NCBI GenBank assembly: GCA_963834855.1
Contig: CAWIDH010000018.1
Location: 1 to 64,000, forward strand
Length of the DNA stretch: 64,000 nucleotides
Origin: DATJKD01 sp963834855
Lineage (GTDB): Bacteria > Pseudomonadota > Gammaproteobacteria > Steroidobacterales > Steroidobacteraceae
Reading direction: 5' to 3'
The position numbers and the translations under genes are program-made. The notes under the pieces were generated by a model that worked only from the letters and a program-made list of their open reading frames with translations, was not told the DNA's origin and did not search any database. Position 1 is the stretch's first letter. Each line of letters starts with the position of its first letter. This document shows positions 37,901 through 48,247 of the stretch, in pieces.

Positions 37901-39052
37901 ATGGCCGAGGCTTACATCGTCGAGGCGGTGCGCACACCAGTCGGCAAGAAGAAGGGCGGCCTCGCGGCGGTGCATCCGGCCGATCTCGGCGGCATCGCGC
38001 TCAAGGCGCTGATCGAGCGCAGTGGCGTCGACCCCGCGGCGGTCGAGGACGTGGTCTTCGGCGCCGTCGACACGATCGGACCCCTCGCGGGCGACATCGC
38101 GCGCACCTGCTGGCTGGTCGCCGGTTTCCCGGATCACGTGCCAGGCACCACGGTTGACCGGCAGTGCGGGTCGTCGCAGCAGGCGCTGCACTTCGCGGCG
38201 CAGGGCGTGATGAGCGGCACGCAGGATCTCGTTGTCGCCGGCGGCGTCCAGGCGATGAACCAGATCCCGATCTCCGCGGCGATGCTTGCGGGGCGCGCCT
38301 ACGGCTTCGACGACCCGTTCCGCGGCTCGCCCGGCTGGATCGCGCGCTACGGCGACCAGGAAGTCTCGCAGTTCCGCTCCGCGGAAATGATTGCGGCGAA
38401 GTGGGACATCAGCCGCCGCGAAATGGAGGAGTTCGCGCTCGAAAGCAACCGGCGGGCGATCGAGGCGATCGATTCCGGCCGCTTCGATCCCGAGATCGTG
38501 CCGGTGGGCGAGGTGCGCCGCGACGAGACGCCGCGGCGCGGCACGAGTCTCGAGAAGATGGCGACGCTCGAGCCGCTGGCGCCGGGCGGGCGGGTAACGG
38601 CCGCGGTCGCGAGCCAGATCGCGGATTGTGCGGCGGCGATCCTGGTCGCGAGCGAGGGAGCGCTGCGCCGTCATCAGCTGAAACCCCGCGCCCGGATCCA
38701 TCATCTGTCGGTACGGGGTGCGGATCCGGTGTGGATGTTGACTGCGCCGATCCCGGCCACGGAGCACGCGCTCGCGAGGACGGGAATGCGGCTGGCCGAC
38801 ATCGACCTCGTCGAGATCAACGAGGCGTTTGCCTCGGTCGTGATCGCCTGGCAGAAGACCCTCGGTGCGGATCCCGCACGGGTCAACGTGAACGGAGGCG
38901 CAATCGCGCTCGGCCATCCGCTGGGCGCCACGGGCGCGCGACTGATGATCTCGCTGCTCCACGAGCTCGAGCGCCGCGGCGGCCGCTACGGCCTGCAGAC
39001 CATGTGCGAGGGCGGCGGGCAGGCCAACGTGACCATCATCGAGCGCCTCTAG
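37901..39052 (+). CDS. fadA6: Acetyl-CoA acetyltransferase (thiolase), FadA6-like
   Basis: Intact, 383 residues. Nucleophilic Cys in TTVDRQCGSSQQALHFAAQGVM, His in EINEAFASVVIAWQ, and the final GGAIALGHPLGATGARL plus CEGGGQANVTIIERL. Thiolase II, cleaving a 3-ketoacyl-CoA to acetyl-CoA. FadA6 releases acetyl-CoA in C/D-ring degradation, and the position between ACAD genes and ipdF fits. A palindromic repeat pair begins 3 bp after its stop codon. Confidence 0.92.
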   Translation: MAEAYIVEAVRTPVGKKKGGLAAVHPADLGGIALKALIERSGVDPAAVEDVVFGAVDTIGPLAGDIARTCWLVAGFPDHVPGTTVDRQCGSSQQALHFAAQGVMSGTQDLVVAGGVQAMNQIPISAAMLAGRAYGFDDPFRGSPGWIARYGDQEVSQFRSAEMIAAKWDISRREMEEFALESNRRAIEAIDSGRFDPEIVPVGEVRRDETPRRGTSLEKMATLEPLAPGGRVTAAVASQIADCAAAILVASEGALRRHQLKPRARIHHLSVRGADPVWMLTAPIPATEHALARTGMRLADIDLVEINEAFASVVIAWQKTLGADPARVNVNGGAIALGHPLGATGARLMISLLHELERRGGRYGLQTMCEGGGQANVTIIERL

Positions 39053-39054
39053 AT

Positions 39055-39132
39055 AAATGGCTCGGAGCCGATTCTTTCTGGAACTGGCTCCGGAGCGAGC
39101 TTCGGCCGCAGTCGAAATGGCTCCGAGCCATT
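39055..39132. repeat. Inverted pair of AAATGGCTCGGAGCC repeats
   Basis: AAATGGCTCGGAGCC at 39055-39069 and its exact complement at 39118-39132 (15/15), with a partly related copy (CTGGCTCCGGAGCGAG) between. Lies between fadA6 and the next SDR; the second copy ends just before the SDR ribosome site GGGAGA. Confidence 0.8.
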
Positions 39133-39146
39133 TTTCGGGAGACGGT

Positions 39147-40052
39147 ATGTCCAGGATGTGTGAAGGGCGAGTCGTCATCATCACCGGCGCGGGGCGCGGG
39201 CTCGGGCGCGCCTATGCGCTTGCGTTCGCGCGTGAGGGCGCGAAGGTCGTCGTCAACGATCTCGGCACGACCCTGGCGGGCGAGGGACGCGACACCTCGG
39301 TCGCACAGGCGGTGGTCGACGAGATCCGGTCCGCCGGCGGCGAAGCGGTGGCGAACGGTGACGACATCACCGACTGGGACGGCGCCGGCCGGCTGATCCG
39401 TGCCGCCGTCGACGCCTTCGGCGGGCTCGACGTGCTGGTCAACAACGCAGGCTTCGTCCGTGACCGGATGTTCGTGAGCTGCAGCGTCGAGGAATGGGAC
39501 GCGGTGATTCGTGTGCACCTGCGCGGGCACTTCTGCCCGGCGAGCCACGCCGTGCAGTTCTGGCGCAGCGAGCAGAAGGCCGGTCGGCCCGTGGACGCCC
39601 GCATCATCAACACGAGCTCCGGTGCGGGCCTGCAGGGCAGCTTCTCGCAGAGCGCGTATTCCGCCGCGAAGGGCGGAATCGCGAGCCTCACGCTTGTGCA
39701 GGCCGCGGAGCTCGGGCGCTACGGCATCACCGCGAACGCGCTCGCACCGGCGGCACGCACGCGCATGACCGAACAGGCCTTCGCCGACAAGATGAAGAAA
39801 CCCGGGTCCGGCTTCGACGTGCAGGCGCCGGAGAACATCGCGCCGACGGTCGTATGGCTCGGCAGCCGGGAATCACGCGGCGTCACCGGCTGCGTGTTCG
39901 AGATCGAGGGCGGGCGGATCACGCTCTGCGACGGGTGGAACGACGGCCCCACCGTCGACAAGGGCGCACGCTGGACGCCGGCGGAGGTGGGCGCCGCGGT
40001 GGCCGGACTGCTCGAGTCCCGCCGCGCGCCGAAGAAGGTGTGGGGCACCTGA
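39147..40052 (+). CDS. SDR, steroid beta-oxidation hydroxyacyl-CoA dehydrogenase-like
   Basis: Intact, 301 residues from ATG 39147 (GGGAGA 5 bp upstream). GRVVIITGAGRGLGRAYALAFAREGAKVVVNDLG is the multifunctional-enzyme-2/HSD17B4-type start; NNAG, Ser in INTSSGAGLQ, YSAAK. The C-terminal extension after TGCVFEIEGGRITL is long. Similar SDRs (Rv3548c type) lie in the mycobacterial C/D-ring operon and are thought to oxidise a hydroxyacyl-CoA steroid intermediate. An upstream reading frame through the repeat exists but is not a likely start. Confidence 0.86.
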   Translation: MSRMCEGRVVIITGAGRGLGRAYALAFAREGAKVVVNDLGTTLAGEGRDTSVAQAVVDEIRSAGGEAVANGDDITDWDGAGRLIRAAVDAFGGLDVLVNNAGFVRDRMFVSCSVEEWDAVIRVHLRGHFCPASHAVQFWRSEQKAGRPVDARIINTSSGAGLQGSFSQSAYSAAKGGIASLTLVQAAELGRYGITANALAPAARTRMTEQAFADKMKKPGSGFDVQAPENIAPTVVWLGSRESRGVTGCVFEIEGGRITLCDGWNDGPTVDKGARWTPAEVGAAVAGLLESRRAPKKVWGT

Positions 40053-40062
40053 GATCGCCCGC

Positions 40063-41223
40063 GTGCACTTCGCCTTCACCGACGAGCAGGAGCTGATCCG
40101 CGACGCTGCGCGCGTCTTCTGCGGCGAGCACGGCCTGCCTGCGCGCGTGCGCCAGGCGATCGAGTCACGGCGAGGCTACGACGAGGCGACCTGGCGCGCG
40201 ATCGGCGAGGACATGGGCTGGTGCGGGATCGCGCTTCCCGCGGACGTCGGCGGGTCGGGGCTCGGCGGCGTCGAGCTGGCCATCCTCTGCGAGCAGATGG
40301 GCCGCGTCCTGCTGCCGTCACCCTTCTTCGCGACCGTCGCGATGGCCGCGCCGGCGATCGCGCTCGCCGGAACGCCGGCCCAGCGCCAGGCGCTGCTGCC
40401 TTCCATCGCCGCCGGTCGCACGCGCGCGACGCTTGCATTCGCCGACGATGCGCGGCACGCCCGGGCTCGACGGCATCGGGCCGCGCCTCACGCGGACACG
40501 AGGCGGCTCGCGCCTCACGGGCACGGCCGGGTTCGTGATCCACGCGGACGTCGCCGACCTGATCGTCGTCGCCGCGCGCGCCGAGGGCAGCCACGGCGCC
40601 GACGGCGTGAGCCTGCTCGCAATCGACTCCGCGCAGGCGGGTGTGTCGATCGAACGCCTGACGATGCTGGACCAGACCCGACCGATGTCTCGCGTGCGGT
40701 TCGAGTCCGTCGCGATCGAACCTGAGTCCGTGCTTGGCGAGCTGGGCTCAGCCGGCCCGGCGCTTGGCGCGACGCTCGCGCGTGCGCAGGCCGCGCTCGC
40801 CGCGGAGCAGCTGGGCGGCGCCGAGGCCTCGCTCGAGATCGCGACCGAGCACGCGAAGACGCGCGTCCAGTTCGATCGTCCGATCGGCAGCTTCCAGGCG
40901 GTGAAGCACCGGCTCGCCGACATGATGGTCGCGACCGAGGCGGCGCGCTCGGCGGCCTACTACGCCGCCTGCGCGGTCGACGAGCTGCCCGCGGAGCTCG
41001 AGGATGCGGCGGCGATCGCCGGGTGCTGGTGCAGCGACGCCTACTCGAGCTGCGCCGGCAGCATGATCCAGCTCCTCGGGGGCGTCGGCTTCACCTGGGA
41101 GCACGTGCGCATCTCTATTTCAAGCGCGCCCGCGCCGCCTCGACGCTCCTCGGGCCACCTGCGTGGCATCGCGAGCGGATCGCCGCGCGTCTGTTGTCCA
41201 GCACGGAGGCGGCGAAGGCATGA
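40063..41223 (+). CDS. Acyl-CoA dehydrogenase, frameshifted
   Basis: GTG 40063 (HFAFTDEQELIRDAARVFCGEHG), 10 bp after the SDR stop. Frameshift near 40447 in the middle domain and another near 41113 close to the end. The C-terminal half has AALAAEQLGGAEASLEIATEHAKTRVQFDRPIGSFQAVKHRLADMM and LLGGVGFTWEHVR. About 385 residues. Resembles the catalytically partial chains of heteromeric steroid ACADs (FadE31-33 group). Followed 45 bp later by a full-length ACAD gene that is the probable partner. Confidence 0.85.
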
Positions 41224-41268
41224 GCATGCGCTCGCGGGTCCCGGTATGAGAATTGGCGCTCAGCCGCT

Positions 41269-42446
41269 ATGAAGCTCGGATTCACGCCGGAGGAGGAGCG
41301 CTTTCGCGCCGAAGCGGCCGCCTGGCTGACGGCCGCGCTGACCGGGCCTTTTGCGACCCTGCGCGGCGTGACGGGGCTGACCGCTCGCCCCGACGAGCGC
41401 CGCGCCTGGGAGCAGGCGCTCGGACGCGCGCGCTGGAGCGTTCCCGGCTGGCCGCGCGAGCACGGCGGTCGCGGCGCGACGCTCGCCGAGCAGGTGATCT
41501 TCGCCGAGGAGTGCGCGCGCGCCGGAGCGCCCGCACGTCTCGGGCACGTGGGCGTGGAGCTGATCGGCCCGACCATCCTCGCTTTCGGCAGCGAGGCGCA
41601 GAAAGCGCGCTTCCTGCCGCCGATCGCGGCGGGCGAGGAGTACTGGTGCCAGGGCTACTCGGAGCCCAACGCGGGCTCCGATCTCGCGAACGTTCGCACC
41701 CGCGCGCGACTCGAGGATGGCGCGCTGGGTGATCGACGGGCAGAAGACGTGGACCTCGCTCGCGCAGTTCGCGGACTGGGTCTTCGTCCTGTGCCGGACC
41801 ACCGAGGGCAGCCGGGGCCGCGAGGGACTCTCTTTCCTGCTGGTGCCCATGAAGCAGGCCGGCGTGACCGTCCGCCCGATCCGGCAGATGACCGGCGACA
41901 CCGAGTTCAACGAGCTCTTCTTCGAGGGCGCGCGCACCGAGGCGGCCAACGTCCTCGGCACGCCCGGCGAAGGCTGGGCGGTGGCCATGGCGCTGCTCAA
42001 CTTCGAGCGCGGCGTCTCGACGCTCGCGCAGCAGATGGCCTTCCGTGGCGAGCTTGCGCGCATGTGTGCGCTCGCGGCGAAAAACGGCGCGGCCCGCGAC
42101 CCGCTCATCCGGCAGCGCCTCGCCGAGGCACATATCGGGCTCACGATCATGCGCGCGAGCGCTCTGCGCATGCTCACCGACGCCGGATCCGGTCGATTGA
42201 GCCGCGCGGCGTATACCTACAAGCTCTTCTGGGCGAGCTGGCACCGCAGACTCGGCGAGCTCGCGATGGATATCCAGGGTCCGGCCGGGCGAGATCGCGC
42301 CGACCTCGGAATACCGGTTCGACGAGCTCACGAACCTGTACCTGTACACGCGCGCAGACACGATCTACGGCGGCACCAACCAGATCCAGCGCAACCTGAT
42401 CGCCGAGCGCGCGCTCGGCCTGCCCAAGGAACCGCGAGGCCGTTGA
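41269..42446 (+). CDS. Acyl-CoA dehydrogenase, frameshifted
   Basis: Begins MKLGFTPEEERFRAEAAAWLTAAL and contains GWPREHGGRGATLAEQVIFAEECARAGAP, CQGYSEPNAGSDLANVRT, WVIDGQKTWTSLAQFADWVFVLCRT and the end YGGTNQIQRNLIAERALGLPKE. Frameshifts near 41720 and 42290. About 392 residues. Belongs to the same steroid-cluster ACAD group as the gene at 35664 and likely forms a second heteromeric enzyme with the gene at 40063. Confidence 0.87.
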
Positions 42447-42455
42447 GGAGACAGC

Positions 42456-43237
42456 ATGAGCATTCCGGCACCCGATTATCCGAAGCCGCGCGGCCTGCTC
42501 GCTGGGCAAGCGCGTGCTCTTCACCGCGGCCGCCGGGACCGGCATCGGCTTCGCCGCCGCGAAGCGCTTTGCCGAGGAAGGCGCGCGCGTCTTCATCAGC
42601 GACGTTCATCCGAAGCGCCTCGCCGAGGCGGCAGCGAAGATCAGCGAGGCCACCGGGACCTCGACCCCCTCGCGCGTCTGCGACGTGACGAAGGAGCAGG
42701 AGGTGCGCGAGCTCGTCGACGCCTCGCTCGACCGGCTCGGGCACATCGACGTGCTGGTCAACAACGCGGGGCTCGGCGGCTCGGCGCCCATCGTGATGAT
42801 GACCGACGAGCAGTGGGCCCGCGTGCTCGACGTCAGCCTGACCAGCGTGTTCCGGATGTGCCGCGCCGTGCTGCCGCACATGTACGAGCGCAAGGCCGGC
42901 GTCGTGATCAACAACGCCTCGGTGCTCGGCTGGCGGGCGCAGGCCGAGCAGGCGCACTACGCCGCCGCGAAGGCGGGCGTCATGGCGTTCACGCGCTGCG
43001 CCGCGATCGAGGCCGCCGAGCACGGCGTGCGGGTCAACGCCGTCGCGCCCAGCATCGCGATGCACGAGTTCCTCGCCAAGGTGACGCCGCAGGCGACGCT
43101 CGATGAGCTCGCGAAGCGCGAGGCCTTCGGACGGCCGGCCGAGACCTGGGAGGTCGCCAACGTGATGGTCTTTCTCGCGAGCGACTTCGACCTACATGAC
43201 CGGCGAAGTCGTGCCGGTCTCGAGCCAGAGGGCCTGA
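42456..43237 (+). CDS. ipdF: SDR, IpdF-like hydroxyacyl-CoA dehydrogenase, frameshifted
   Basis: From ATG 42456; a frameshift near 42503 precedes KRVLFTAAAGTGIGFAAAKRFAEEGARVFISDVH, whose TAAAGTGIG cofactor motif is typical of IpdF. NNAGLGGSAP, INNASVLGWRAQAEQAHYAAAKAGVMAFTRC (Ser, Tyr, Lys) and a C-terminal MTGEVVPVSSQRA after a second frameshift near 43190. About 260 residues. IpdF oxidises the 5-hydroxyl of HIP-CoA metabolites. The whole run 31198-43696 matches the actinobacterial C/D-ring gene set. Confidence 0.88.
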
Positions 43238-43240
43238 GCC

Positions 43241-43696
43241 ATGGCCGCGGTTTTCCGCTCGCTGGAGGAGCTGCGCGCCGCCGCCGGCCGCGAGTCGGGG
43301 CCGACGGAATGGCTCACGATCGAGCAGTCACGCATCGATGCGTTTGCCGACGCGACGGACGACCACCAGTGGATCCACGTCGACCCGGTGCGCGCGGCCG
43401 CCGGCCCGTTCGGCGGCACGATCGCCCACGGCTATCTCACCCTGTCGCTCGTCAACAAGTTCCTGCCCGACCTGGTGCGCGTCGAGAACGCGAAGATGGG
43501 CGTCAACTACGGCACCGACAAGGTGCGCTTTCCGGCCGCCGTCAAGGTGGGCGCCCGCATCCGCGGGCGCGCGCAGGTACTGACGGCGAGCGACGTGCCG
43601 GGCGGCGTGCAGATCGTCGTGCGCGTGACGATCGAGGTCGAGGGCGGGGATCGGCCGGCGTGCGTGGCCGACACGATCAGCCGCTTCTACTTCTGA
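43241..43696 (+). CDS. MaoC-like (R)-enoyl-CoA hydratase
   Basis: Intact, 151 residues, single hot-dog domain. The hydratase signature DAFADATDDHQWIHVDPVRAAAGPFGGTIAHGYLTLSL has the Asp/His catalytic pair (DxxxxH). Begins 3 bp after ipdF. It would hydrate the enoyl-CoA made by the nearby ACADs; MaoC-type hydratases serve beta-oxidation of steroid side chains and ring fragments. Last gene of the steroid run; the next 140 bp hold no gene. Confidence 0.9.
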   Translation: MAAVFRSLEELRAAAGRESGPTEWLTIEQSRIDAFADATDDHQWIHVDPVRAAAGPFGGTIAHGYLTLSLVNKFLPDLVRVENAKMGVNYGTDKVRFPAAVKVGARIRGRAQVLTASDVPGGVQIVVRVTIEVEGGDRPACVADTISRFYF

Positions 43697-43836
43697 AGTA
43701 GCGTACCGATGAGGCGGAATCCTGGATCTTTCAAGTGAGCACGGTCGCGAACGGCGGCGCCGGGTTCTTCTAGATCACGCAACGTCGGATTCGTCCGATT
43801 GATCCTCCGCGGTCGCGGAGTTACCTTCGGATCATC

Positions 43837-44923
43837 ATGAGAATCGCCCAGGTCGCTCCGCTCTACGAGAGCGTACCGCCGAAGCTACTACGGCGGCACC
43901 GAGCGGGTCGTCTCCTACCTGACCGAGGAGCTCGTCCGCCAGGCCACGAGGTGACCCTCTTCGCGAGCGGCGACTCGGTCACGACGGCCCGACTGGTCGC
44001 CGCTGCGCCGGCGCTCGCTGCGGCTGGACAAGCGCTGCGTCGACCCGCTCGCGCACCACATCCTGCATGCTCGAGCAGGTGTTCGCCGCGCGCGGCCGAG
44101 TTCGACGTCGTCCACTTCCACGTCGACTACCTGCACTTCCCGCTGTCGCGGCGGCCGGCCGTCCGCGCACGTGACGACGCTGCACGGGCGCCTCGACCTC
44201 CCCGATCTGGTGCCGCTCTACCGGAGTTCCGCGACATGCCGCTGGTCTCGATCTCCGACGCGCAGCGCGAGCCGCTGCCCTGGGCGAACTGGCAGCGCGA
44301 CCGTCTACCACGGGCTGCCGCCGGACCTGCTACTCGTTCCGAGCGAGCGCCGGCGACGTACCTCGCCTTCCTGGGGCGCATCTCGCCCGAGAAGCGGGTG
44401 GACCGCGCGATCGAGATCGCGCGGCGCGTCGGGATGCCGCTCAAGATCGCCGGCCAAGGTCGATCGCGTCGGACCACGACTACTTCGAGGCGGTCATCGA
44501 GCCGCTGCTCGACGCGACCGCTTGGTCGAGTTCATCGGCGAGATCGGCGAAGGCGGAGAAGGACGAGTTCCTCGGGCAACGCGCTACGCGCTGCTCTTCC
44601 CGATCGACTGGCCGGAGCCGTTCGGCCTGGTCATGATCGAGGCGATGGCCTGCGGCACGCCGGTCATCGCGTACCGGCGCGGCTCGGTGCCCGAGGTCAT
44701 GGAGGACGGCGTCACGGGCTTCGTCGTGGACGACGCTCGACGACGCGGTCGACGGCGGTCGAGCGCGTCGCCGCGACTCGACCGCCGCGCGCTGCCGCGC
44801 AGGTCGTTCGAGCAGCGCTTCACGCCGACGCGGATGGCGCGGCGACTACGCTGGCGCTCTACGAGCGGTCTGCTCGAGCACCGTGCAGAGCGAGCGTCGA
44901 AGCGCGGAGCGGCGATCGGCTAG
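43837..44923 (+). pseudogene. Glycosyltransferase family 4-like, many frameshifts
   Basis: Starting MRIAQVAPLYESVPPK, the fragments in three frames line up as a GT4 enzyme: YGGTERVVSYLTEELVRQGHEVTLFASGD, FDVVHFHVDYLHFPL, FLGRISPEKRVDRAIEIARRVGMPLKIA, and ALLFPIDWPEPFGLVMIEAMACGTPVIAYRRGSVPEVMEDGVTGFVVDD. About ten single-base indels occur in 1.1 kb, yet conserved residues are intact, so poor local sequence accuracy is more likely than true decay. The function would be transfer of a sugar from a nucleotide donor. Followed by the glucosidase gene. Confidence 0.7.
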
Positions 44924-44927
44924 CGAG

Positions 44928-47139
44928 GTCGATCCGAGGATCGCAGCGACCAGTTCTACATCCTCGCCACGTCGCGCCGCATCGACGACCGCGACGCGGG
45001 TCCTGAAGCACGGCGACACGTTCGCGGTCTTCGACCGCTACGGCGACATCGCCGCGTCGGCCTCGGCGAGCTAGGGCCTGCTACCACGAGGGCACGCGCT
45101 ACCTGTCGCGCCTCGCGCTGCGCGTTGGACGACGCAGCGCCCGCTGCTGCTGAGCTCGACCGATCAAGCGACGACAACGCGGTCCTGGCCGTCGACCTGA
45201 CGAACCCCGACATCTGCGCGCGACGGCGAGGTCGTCGCTCCCGCGCGGCACGCGTGCACGTCGTCGCGCTCGATGTTCCTGTGGGAGGCACGTGCTACGA
45301 GCGATCTGCGGATCCGCAACTACGGCTCGACGCCGGTCGCGTCGCGCTCTCCATCGCAGTTCGACGCCGACTTCGCCGACATCTTCGAGGTGCGCGGCAT
45401 GCAGCGCGAGCGGCGCGGGCGCGCTGCTCCGCCCGGCAGATCGGAGCGCGGACCGCTCGTGCTCGCCTACGAGGGCCTCGACGGCGTCGCTGCGGCGACA
45501 CGCGGATCGTGCTTCGACCCGCGCCCGACGCGGTCGAGCGGAGCCGGACGCGCAGCTTCCAGCTGCGAGCTCGCAGCCGCGCGGACGAGCCAGCGACGGC
45601 GATCTCGTGCGCTGCCGCTGCCGGACAGCGCAGCATGCCGGCGCGGACCCGCTCGGCCGCGGCCGCCGCTACGACGCAGGCGCGTGCGAGCAGGCGGCGC
45701 GCGACTCGGCCGCGAGCGCACGCCGGCACCCGACATCGTCACGTCGAACGAGCAGTTCAACGACTGGCTCAACCGCTCGCTCGCCGACCTGCACATGATG
45801 CTCACGCGAGACGCCGCACGGGCTCGTATCCCTACGCCGGCGTGCCCTGGTTCAGCACGCCGTTCGGGCGCGACGGCATCATCACCGCGCTCGAGATGCT
45901 CTGGCTCAACCCGGACATCGCCGCGCGGCGTGCTCTGCGTACCTCGCCGCCACGCAGGCGACGACGACGACCCCGAGCAGGACGCCGAGCCCGGCAAGAT
46001 CCTGCACGAGACGCGCGCGGGCGAGATGGCCGCGCTCGGCGAGATCCCGTTCGGGCGCTACTACGGCAGCGTCGACGCGACGCCGCTGTTCGTCATGCTC
46101 GCCGGCGCGTACTACGAGCGCACCGGCGACCTCGCGTTCATCGACTCGATCTGGCCGAACGTCGAGCGCGCGCTCGCTGGATCGACCGGTACGGCGACCG
46201 CGACGGCGACGGCTTCGTCGAGTACGTCGCGCCGCTCGACGCGCGGCCTGGTCCACCAGGGCTGGAAGGACTCGCACGACTCGGTCTTCCACGCCGACGG
46301 CACGACTCGCCGAGGCGCCGATCGCGCTCTGCGAGGTGCAGGGCTACGTCTACGCCGCGAAGCGCGCCGCGGCGCGGCTGGCGCGCGGCGCTGGGCCGCG
46401 ATCGCGCGCGCGGAAGCGCTGGCGGCCAGGCCGAGCAGCTGCGGGCCGCGCTTCGAGGAGCGCTTCTGGTGCGAGGACCTGGCGACCTACGCGCTGGCGC
46501 TCGACGGCGCGAAGCGGCCCTGCCGCGTGCGCACCTCGAACGCCGGCCACTGCCTGTTCGCCGGCATCGCCGAGCCGGAGCGCGCGCGGCGCGCGTGGCG
46601 CAACCGCTCATGCGCCGACGTTGTTCTCCGGCTGGGGCATCCGCACCGTCGCGACGACCGAGGCGCGCTACAACCCGATGTCCTACCACAACGGCTCGGT
46701 CTGGCCGCACGACAACGCGCTCATCGCGGCCGGGTTCGCGCGCTACGGGCTCAAGGACGCGGCCGCTGCAGGTCCTCACGCGGCCTGTTCGACGCGAGCC
46801 ATGCTCTCGAGCTCCACCGGCTGCCCGAGCTCTTCTGCGGGTTCCCGCGGCGCCCGGGCGAGGGCCCGACCCATACCCGGTGGCGTGCGCGCCGCAGGCG
46901 TGGGCGGCGGGCAGTCGTCCTCCCTCCTGCAGGCGTGCCTCGGCCTCGAGATCAGGGCCGCGGAGCGCAAGGTCGTGCTCTCCGCGCCCGTCCTGCCAGG
47001 TTTCCTGAAGGAAGTGCGGATCGAGCGACTCAAGGTGATGGAAGGGAGCGTCGATCTGCTCCTCACCCGGCACGGGCTCGACGTGGGGGTCAACGTCCTG
47101 CGCAGGGAAGGGACTGTTGGTGTGGTGGTGCTCAAGTAG
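44928..47139 (+). pseudogene. Amylo-alpha-1,6-glucosidase / glycogen debranching-type enzyme, many frameshifts
   Basis: Fragments in all three frames line up in order: an N-terminal beta domain (FYILATSRR, DNAVLAVDLTNPDI, LRIRNYGSTPV, ADFADIFEVRGM), then the (alpha/alpha)6 catalytic part with VTSNEQFNDWLNRSLADLHMM, WFSTPFGRDGIITALEMLWLNPDIA, HETRAGEMAALGEIPFGRYYGSVDATPLFVML, MSYHNGSVWPHDNALIAAGFARYG and LPELFCGFPR. Frameshifts are very dense through about 46930; the last 200 bp are clean. Whether the gene is active cannot be judged because the damage looks like sequencing indels. The start is uncertain. Confidence 0.75.
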
Positions 47140-47149
47140 GGTTGCAGGA

Positions 47150-47705
47150 GTGACAGAAACGCGATCATTGCCCGACGAGCACTGGGTGACGTTCTTCGAA
47201 ACGGCGATCGGCGAGTGCGCCATCGCCTGGACCGATCGGGGCATTGCAGGCGTGCAGCTTCCGGAGGCGACTGCGACCGCCACGCGTGCACGCATTCTGC
47301 GGCGCTTTCAGACGGCGGCCGAGGGTGAGCCTACCCTCGAGGTGCGCGCGGCAATCGAGGGGATCGTGGCTCTGCTCTCGGGCGAGGCCGCCGATCTCCG
47401 GTTCGTCCAACTCGACCTGCGGTCACAGTCTGCATTCAACGCCGCGGTGTACGCGCTGGCGCGCGACATTCGGGCCGGGCGAGACGTCGACCTACGGTGA
47501 GATCGCGACGAAGGCCGGCGATCCGGACGCGGCGCGCGCCGTAGGCCAGGCACTCGGGCAGAACCCCATCCCGATCATCGTGCCCTGCCACCGTGTCCTC
47601 GCGGCAGGCGGTCGCGCGGGCGGCTTTTCGGCGCCGGGCGGCGTGATGACCAAGCTCAAGCTGCTCGAGATCGAGCGAAGTCGCATCCCCTTCGAGCTGA
47701 CCTGA
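47150..47705 (+). CDS. ogt: Methylated-DNA--protein-cysteine methyltransferase, one frameshift
   Basis: GTG 47150 with AGGAG upstream; the C-terminal domain contains YGEIATKAGDPDAARAVGQALGQNPIPIIVPCHRVLAAGG, with the acceptor Cys in PCHR and the helix-turn-helix Arg. A frameshift near 47485 separates the N-terminal ribonuclease-H-like part. About 184 residues. It repairs O6-alkylguanine by suicide methyl transfer. Confidence 0.9.
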
Positions 47706-47742
47706 CAAGGTGCCGGCGCCTGCCAGTTCGGCACCGATCAAG

Positions 47743-48080
47743 CTACCGTGTCAACGTGCGCGAAAGCGCGTCCAGCATCGTGGCCCAGCCGTTGCGGACA
47801 CGATCCGCGAAATCCGCCCAGCGCGGATTCATCGCGTGCACGAGCGAAAGCTCGCACCCGCGGTCGAGCGGCGTGATGTCGATGGTCACGCGGCTTTCCT
47901 CGTCCGATTCCCCGACGATGCCCCACGTGAACGCCAGCCGTCGCGGCCGATCGATCTCGAGATAGTGCCCGACGTGATCGATCTCATCGCGGGTGCGAGC
48001 CAGGCGTCGAACACGCGTTCGGGCGCCGCGTCGAAGCGGCGCATCACGCGGACGGTGGAGGCAGGGTCTGTGACGGTCAT
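47743..48080 (-). CDS. SRPBCC (AHSA1-like) protein, frameshifted
   Basis: Starts MTVTDPASTVRVMRRFDAAPERVFDAWLAPA, the standard opening of AHSA1/START-like proteins. After a frameshift near 47965 the minus strand continues with PRRLAFTWGIVGESDEESRVTIDITP and ends LSRTLTR. About 112 residues, short for the family (usually 140-160). Binds an unknown hydrophobic ligand. Convergent with ogt. Confidence 0.72.
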
Positions 48081-48247
48081 CGGGGCAGACTTACTCCCTT
48101 TCCCGGTGACGCCGCAAGGCCTCGGACGCGTCGAGGCGCTCTTCGCGCGGAGCCCGGTCTGCCTGACCTGACCGGAGATCCTGATTCGAAATCCGGCGTG
48201 AGTCCGATCGCTCCGAATCAGTCACCGCTGAGCCGGATTGTTCCGGT

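Noticed and set aside
41108..41122. CATCTCTATTTCAAG resembling the CTCTATTTCC repeat
   Set aside because: It lies in conserved acyl-CoA dehydrogenase coding sequence (LYFKRARA) and has no inverted partner.
43697..43836. Possible terminator or small gene after the MaoC gene
   Set aside because: GATCCTCCGCGGTCGCGGAGTTACC has a short CTCCGCGGTCGCGGAG stem, but there is no T-run and no coding signal; left unannotated.
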